Assembly (NCBI GenBank): GCA_003854995.1
Contig: RQOI01000538.1
Coordinates: 1 to 10,987, forward strand
Length of the DNA: 10,987 nt
From: Candidatus Zhuqueibacterota bacterium
GTDB taxonomy: Bacteria; Zhuqueibacterota; Zhuqueibacteria; Residuimicrobiales; Krinioviventaceae
Direction: 5' to 3'
The notes under the pieces are model-generated. The model was not told the DNA's origin. It did no database searches and saw only the letters and a program-made list of their open reading frames with translations. Within the stretch, counting starts at the first letter, position 1. Every line of letters begins with the position of its first letter. Shown here one piece after another: positions 7,338-10,987 of this stretch. The translations under genes and the position numbers were made by a program.

Positions 7338-8258
7338 ATGGTAAGAAAAGCGATCATCACAGCAGCGGGCAAAGGGACTCGCCAATATCCCGCAACCAAT
7401 GCTGTTCAGAAAGAGCTCTTTCCCCTGGTCGATCGCGACGGTCTCAGCAAACCGACGATCCAGATCATTGTCGAGGAGGCAATGCGCGCCGGCATCGCCG
7501 AGATTGCCTTCATCGTACAGCCGGGCGGGGAAAAGCAGTTTCAAAGCCATTTCCGGGGATTGAGCGACGCTGAGAAAAGATCCTTTCGCGACAAACCAGT
7601 GGAGCTGGCGCAATCCGAACGCCTGCGAGAGATGCATCGCGCCATAACCTATATACAGCAGCCGCAGCCGCTCGGATTCGGCCACGCTGTCTATTGTGCG
7701 CGGGAGTGGGCCGGCGATGATCCGGTCATGTTGATGCTCGGCGATCATGTCTATTTGTCGCACTCTGGCGCCTCTTGCGTCGAACAGTTGCTGCCTCTTT
7801 ACCGGCGATTTCAGACATCGATCATTGCCCTTCAACGCACGTCAGTCGAGGATCTCCGTCTCTTCGGCACTGTCGCTGGTGAGCCTTCAGGCTCGCAGGC
7901 CGGGCTCTATCAATTGTCTCGCATCGTTGAGAAACCGGCGCCGGAGCTCGCCCGCGCGCAATTGACCGTCGCAACGCTGCCGCTGGACACTTTTCTCACC
8001 ATTTTCGGCCTGTACCTGCTCACGCCCACGATATTTGCGATTCTCGCCGAGCATGTGAAAATGAACGTTCGAGAAAAAGGGGAAATTCAATTGACAACAG
8101 CGCTGCAGGCGCTCATCGAGGAAGAGGGCGCCATTGGCTATGAAGTCGCCGGCGAACGGCTCGACATGGGCACGCCGCTCGGCTACCTGCAGACGCAATT
8201 CAAGCTCGCCCGGCATGGCGTATTGGCGGAAAAATTCCTGGCGGAGGTGAAGGGATAA
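7338..8258 (+). CDS. GalU-like sugar-phosphate nucleotidyltransferase (probable UTP-glucose-1-phosphate uridylyltransferase)
   Basis: It probably joins an NTP, most likely UTP, to glucose 1-phosphate to give UDP-glucose and pyrophosphate. The 306-residue protein shows the GalU order of motifs: AAGKGTRQYPAT (9-20), QKELFPLVD (24-32) with K25, IQIIVEEAMRAGI, LGFGHAV, the metal-binding Asp in LGDHVY (D136), VEKP with K199, FGLYLLTPTIF, and LDMGTPLGY (D276). About five extra residues (RDGLS) sit between LVD and KPTIQ, where standard GalU runs straight on. Overall it is divergent, so another nucleotide or sugar is possible; I therefore give no symbol. AAGGG sits only two bases before the ATG, and GGGAG lies 12 bases before it, so the ribosome site is poorly spaced, but no better in-frame start is visible. 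It follows hflC by 75 bases on the same strand. Confidence 0.85.
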   Translation: MVRKAIITAAGKGTRQYPATNAVQKELFPLVDRDGLSKPTIQIIVEEAMRAGIAEIAFIVQPGGEKQFQSHFRGLSDAEKRSFRDKPVELAQSERLREMHRAITYIQQPQPLGFGHAVYCAREWAGDDPVMLMLGDHVYLSHSGASCVEQLLPLYRRFQTSIIALQRTSVEDLRLFGTVAGEPSGSQAGLYQLSRIVEKPAPELARAQLTVATLPLDTFLTIFGLYLLTPTIFAILAEHVKMNVREKGEIQLTTALQALIEEEGAIGYEVAGERLDMGTPLGYLQTQFKLARHGVLAEKFLAEVKG

Positions 8259-8327
8259 TTTTATTTTTAAGATACATGTATAACCTGGATTCTTGGCGAG
8301 GCCTTTAGCCGCAACCAAAAATATCCA

Positions 8328-8346
8328 AACCACCGAGGGCTCCGAG
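8328..8346 (+). repeat. Dispersed CCGAG repeat, copy 1 (left arm of inverted pair)
   Basis: This copy begins AACCACCGAG and continues beyond the arm to about 8357. CCGAG occurs three times at exact 9-base intervals (starting at 8333, 8342 and 8351). Its 19 bases match the complement of copy 2 at 17 positions; one of the two differences is a G-U pair in RNA. Confidence 0.75.
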
Positions 8347-8427
8347 ACCGCCGAGAAAATAGATGAAAAATAAAAGTTTGTCACGTTCACTCTAGGCACC
8401 ATTGTGGAAGAAAAGGACGTCTGTTTT

Positions 8428-8460
8428 TCCTCTGTGCTCCTCGGCGCTCTCGGTGGTTAT
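8428..8460 (-). repeat. Dispersed CCGAG repeat, copy 2 (inverted)
   Basis: Read on the minus strand it starts ATAACCACCGAG, has a second CCGAG nine bases after the first, and ends CACAGAGGA. It matches copy 3 at the right end of the window at 29 of 33 positions. Its 8440-8458 part can pair with copy 1 around a 93-base loop. Confidence 0.85.
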
Positions 8461-8552
8461 TTTATTTGTCTTCTAGGCTCAATAACTTAAACAAGATGTT
8501 GCAGCTTATTAGTACAGAGCATCTGCCGTACAATCTTTTTCAGGATCGCGCT

Positions 8553-9185
8553 ATGTGGAGTATACTCGTTATTATTCTTCTGTCCTATGTCATCGGCTCT
8601 TTTCCCACCAGCATCATCGTGGGCAGGATTCTCAAAGGCATCGACATTCGTGAGCACGGCAGCGGCAATGCCGGCGGCACGAACGTCTTTCGCGTGCTCG
8701 GGCCTGGCCCTGGAATCTTTGTCATGTTGTTCGATGGCTGCAAAGGATTTGTCGCCACCTATTGGATTTCCAGAATCGTCATCGATTCGGCGCCGCTTGA
8801 TGCCGGCCTGATCATGATTCTCGCCGGCGTCTCGGCCATACTGGGTCATATCTGGACGATTTTTGCCCGCTTTCGCGGCGGCAAAGGTGTGGGCACAGCT
8901 GCCGGCATGTTGGCGGCATTGTTCCCCAAGGCCTTGCTCGTCTGCCTCGCCGTCTTTTTTGTGGTGCTGCTGGTATCGCGAATTGTGTCCGTCAGTTCCA
9001 TGGCTGCGGCCGTTGCCTTGCCGTTGACGCTGACCATCTTTCGCTACTCGCTGCACATGCCAGTGCAAAATTCTCTATACATCTTTAGCTTCATCGCGGC
9101 GGCGTTGATCATCTACACGCATCGATCGAACATCAAACGGTTGTTGAATGGAACCGAGAATAAGATTGGCAAAAAGAAACGATGA
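8553..9185 (+). CDS. plsY: Acyl-phosphate:glycerol-3-phosphate acyltransferase PlsY
   Basis: PlsY transfers the acyl group from acyl phosphate to glycerol 3-phosphate. This gives lysophosphatidic acid, the first committed step of phospholipid synthesis in most bacteria, at the inner membrane. The 210-residue protein is strongly hydrophobic with several membrane spans. It shows all three family motifs: HGSGNAGGTNVFR (35-47), GHIWTIFARFRGGKGVGT (98-115), and THRSNIKRLLNGTENKIG (189-206). In motif 2, IWT replaces the usual F-P after GH, which is a mild departure. I chose the ATG at 8553 because AGGA (8542-8545) is seven bases upstream and the protein then begins with the first membrane span. The open frame from 8466 would add 29 atypical polar residues. 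The usual partner plsX is not in the window. Confidence 0.95.
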   Translation: MWSILVIILLSYVIGSFPTSIIVGRILKGIDIREHGSGNAGGTNVFRVLGPGPGIFVMLFDGCKGFVATYWISRIVIDSAPLDAGLIMILAGVSAILGHIWTIFARFRGGKGVGTAAGMLAALFPKALLVCLAVFFVVLLVSRIVSVSSMAAAVALPLTLTIFRYSLHMPVQNSLYIFSFIAAALIIYTHRSNIKRLLNGTENKIGKKKR

Positions 9186-9350
9186 GGTCTTGGCGCAACC
9201 CAAAAAGGGAACGCGAATTTTCACGAAGGAAGAGTAAAACGGGCTCGAAATTGCATCATTCGAAAAATTGAAAATAACTGACACACATCACTCATTATTC
9301 TTTTTGATTTTTGTGCTCTATATGGCTGGCTTTAAATTATTAAGGATTAT
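9186..9350. other. Convergent gap between plsY and the class V enzyme
   Basis: This 165-base gap lies between genes that point at each other. It is AT-rich on its right side, with A runs (9263-9274) and T runs (9299-9310). AAAATAA (9271-9277) can weakly pair with TTATTC and the T run after 9295, so some termination for either strand is possible, but no GC-rich terminator stem is present. The left part contains CTTGGCG (9189-9195) and the near-palindrome CGCGAATTTTCACG (9212-9225), which resemble debris of dispersed intergenic repeats. Confidence 0.4.
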
Positions 9351-10835
9351 CTAGAGCTCATACCACGCCTCGACCATCTGGTTGACCATCGCCGGCTTTT
9401 CTTTGTGGATGAACTCGTTCGTGCGCGGATCGTAGCGATAGTCTTTGCCCCAGGCATCTCCGTTCCTGATGATCTCCTGCACGGCATGGAGGACGTATTC
9501 AATCTCATCATCCGTCATCGTCGGATGAATGGACAAGCGCACCCAGCCGAGTTTCGCCGAGAGATCGCCCTGATCGATTTTGTCGGTCATGCCTTTTGAC
9601 CGCAGTGGATCAACGTGCAACAGGAAATGTCCATAAGTGCCGGCGCACGAACAGCCGCCCCGCACCTGAATGCCGAAGCGGTCGTTGAGCAGGCGGACCA
9701 TGAGATTGTAATGAATGGAATGCACGTAGAAAGAAAAGATGCCGAGGCGGTCCTGGATGCTGTCGGCGAGGATGTGGATGTTCGGGATGGCCCGCAGTCC
9801 CGCAAATAACCGGCGGACTATTTCGGCCTCGCGTTCGAGCATGTTACGCACGCCCATCTCTTCTTTGAGCTTCATGGACAACGCCGCGCGGATCGCTTGC
9901 AGGAATCCTGGCGTGCCGCCATCTTCGCGCGCTTCGATATCCTGGATGAAATTATGTCCATGCCACGGATTGGTCCACAGCACGGTGCCGCCGCCGGGTT
10001 GATCCGGCACCTCATTTTTATACAGCTGGCTGTCGAATATGAGCACGCCTGATGAGCCGGGGCCGCCGAGAAATTTATGCGGTGAGAACATGACCGCATC
10101 CAGCTTGGCGTCCTCGTCCGCCGGGTGCATATCAATTTCAACATAAGGCGCCGAGGCGGCATAGTCGATGAAGCAGTGGCCGTTGTAGCGATGCATGATT
10201 TTAGCCATTTCATGTACCGGCGTCGGGATGCCGGTCACGTTTGAGGCTGCTGTAAATGCGCCGATTAATAGCATTCGGTCTCTGTATTTTTTCACCGTCG
10301 CATCCACTCGATTGAGATCAATGTGCCCGTCTCCGCCCGGCGGAATGACTACGACCTCGGCAATTGTCTCTTCCCAGGATGTCTGATTGGAGTGGTGCTC
10401 CATGTGCGTCACAAACACGACGGGACGGCATTTGACGTTTATATCGATGCAGTCGCGAAATTGCTCGGGAATTTTTAGCCCCAGAATCCGTTGAAATTTA
10501 TTCACCGCAGCGGTCATGCCAAATCCGGTGCTGATGATCACATCGCCTGGGCCCGCATGACAATGCTGTTTTAAAAGCTGATGCGCCTTTTGATAGGACA
10601 GTGTCATCGACGTGCCGGTGACATTTGTCTCAGTGTGCGTATTGCCGACAAAAGGACCATATGTCCAGGTCAGTTTGTCTTCGATCGGAAGGTAGAGTCG
10701 ACCGCTGGCCGTCCAGTCCGCGTAGATGAGTCGCTGGACGCCAAACGGTGATGCAAATGTCTGGTCGATGCCAATGATGTTTTTTCGGAATGCCGAAAAA
10801 TAGTCTTGCAGTTTCAATATCCACTCCAACGCCAT
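9351..10835 (-). CDS. Class V PLP-dependent aminotransferase-fold enzyme, cysteine desulfurase-like
   Basis: This is a 494-residue fold-type I PLP enzyme of the class V family, which includes cysteine desulfurases and selenocysteine lyases. Visible residues include HMEHHSN (144-150), whose first paired His (H147) should stack on PLP, and FIDYAAS with the pyridine-binding D224. SPHKFLGGPGSSG contains the Schiff-base Lys (K254). VRGGCSCAGTYG (391-402) has C397 at the position of the SufS catalytic cysteine and an extra C395 two residues before it. WVRLSIHPTMTDDE (431-444) is the usual C-terminal strand-helix. The protein is some 80-90 residues longer than SufS. The extra length includes a central PWHGHNF stretch and a Tyr-rich tail, so the natural substrate is uncertain. 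No suf or isc scaffold gene is near. The ATG at 10835 has no clear ribosome site. The in-frame extension upstream reaches a stop without another usual start codon. It stands alone on the minus strand. Confidence 0.85.
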   Translation of the reverse strand: MALEWILKLQDYFSAFRKNIIGIDQTFASPFGVQRLIYADWTASGRLYLPIEDKLTWTYGPFVGNTHTETNVTGTSMTLSYQKAHQLLKQHCHAGPGDVIISTGFGMTAAVNKFQRILGLKIPEQFRDCIDINVKCRPVVFVTHMEHHSNQTSWEETIAEVVVIPPGGDGHIDLNRVDATVKKYRDRMLLIGAFTAASNVTGIPTPVHEMAKIMHRYNGHCFIDYAASAPYVEIDMHPADEDAKLDAVMFSPHKFLGGPGSSGVLIFDSQLYKNEVPDQPGGGTVLWTNPWHGHNFIQDIEAREDGGTPGFLQAIRAALSMKLKEEMGVRNMLEREAEIVRRLFAGLRAIPNIHILADSIQDRLGIFSFYVHSIHYNLMVRLLNDRFGIQVRGGCSCAGTYGHFLLHVDPLRSKGMTDKIDQGDLSAKLGWVRLSIHPTMTDDEIEYVLHAVQEIIRNGDAWGKDYRYDPRTNEFIHKEKPAMVNQMVEAWYEL

Positions 10836-10954
10836 GGATTCGATGATCGTGCAGCAAATGTACGGAATTCATCAGCCAATGGAAAGAGAGGAATGAGCTG
10901 AAATGTAAAAGGTCAGTTACGGGTAGCCACGTTGACAAAAGCGTAACATAGAAG
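10836..10954. other. Upstream region of the class V enzyme
   Basis: This region lies between the start of the minus-strand gene and repeat copy 3. I see no gene, no ribosome-binding site and no well-spaced promoter pair on the minus strand. A minus-strand frame of 110 codons crosses it but overlaps the start of the real gene and has no family features. Confidence 0.4.
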
Positions 10955-10987
10955 ATAACCACCGAGAACGCCGAGTTCCACAGAGGA
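10955..10987 (+). repeat. Dispersed CCGAG repeat, copy 3 (cut by window edge)
   Basis: This copy begins ATAACCACCGAG, repeats CCGAG nine bases later, and ends CACAGAGGA at the last base of the window, so its right end is unknown. It agrees with the complement of copy 2 at 29 of 33 positions. It lies 120 bases upstream of the class V enzyme start. Confidence 0.85.

Larger units (their letters stand above)
8259..8552. other. Intergenic region before plsY, rich in short repeats
   Basis: This 294-base stretch has no credible gene. It contains a 10-base palindrome ATACATGTAT (8272-8281), a segment TCTTGGCGAGG (8291-8301) that recalls the CTTGGCG class of dispersed repeats, and the inverted repeat pair described separately. 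The extended open frame from 8466 is upstream sequence in the plsY frame and is not coding. No strong promoter could be chosen for plsY. Confidence 0.6.

Noticed and set aside
6759..7835. Minus-strand open frame of 358 codons opposite hflC and the GalU-like gene
   Set aside because: It spans two real genes and their gap on the other strand and shows no recognisable domain.
7887..8402. Minus-strand open frame crossing the repeat region
   Set aside because: Its start lies in the intergenic repeats and the rest is antisense to the GalU-like gene; no motif is seen.
8328..8460. CRISPR-like array
   Set aside because: There are only two copies, in opposite orientation and with an internal 9-base period; there are no regular spacers and no cas genes.
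8466..8552. N-terminal extension of PlsY by 29 residues
   Set aside because: It is polar and atypical for the family, starts beside the repeat, and the ATG at 8553 has a well-spaced AGGA and gives normal family length.
10630..10962. Minus-strand 110-codon frame over the start of the class V gene
   Set aside because: It overlaps the real coding sequence in another frame and shows no domain or ribosome site.

Overview
The window is an ordinary stretch of bacterial chromosome with about 52% GC by eye. It carries eight protein genes: seven on the plus strand and one, at the right end, on the minus strand. I see no tRNA, rRNA, CRISPR array, transposase or phage gene. A secreted GWxTD-domain protein, a cyanobacterial/plant-type GlgC and short dispersed repeats of the 'CCGAG / CACAGAG' kind suggest an uncultured lineage of the FCB superphylum or a similar group (Calditrichota/KSB1, Zixibacteria, Acidobacteria are all possible). 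That placement is inference only.

Left block (1-3808): the last 775 residues of the chromosome-condensing ATPase SMC run in from the left edge. A strong ribosome-binding site 25 bases later starts a 484-residue exported protein ending in a GWxTD domain of unknown function. The short spacing suggests one transcript.

Central block (3809-8258): a 172-base gap with a plausible promoter leads into glgC (ADP-glucose pyrophosphorylase, glycogen synthesis). Then come hflK and hflC, which overlap by ATGA and encode the two membrane band-7 proteins that control FtsH protease. A 75-base gap with two adjoining hairpins precedes a GalU-like sugar-nucleotide pyrophosphorylase. So two glucose-1-phosphate nucleotidyltransferase-type genes flank hflKC.

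Right block (8259-10987): a 294-base gap holds an inverted pair of short repeats with a 9-base internal period. It is followed by plsY (acyl-phosphate:glycerol-3-phosphate acyltransferase, phospholipid synthesis). A convergent 494-residue class V PLP-dependent enzyme related to cysteine desulfurases follows on the minus strand. A third copy of the repeat sits upstream of that enzyme and runs off the right edge.

Most genes are housekeeping. The less familiar material is the repeat family, the GWxTD protein, the RGGCSC-type class V enzyme and the divergent GalU-like protein. I found no convincing novel multi-gene system.
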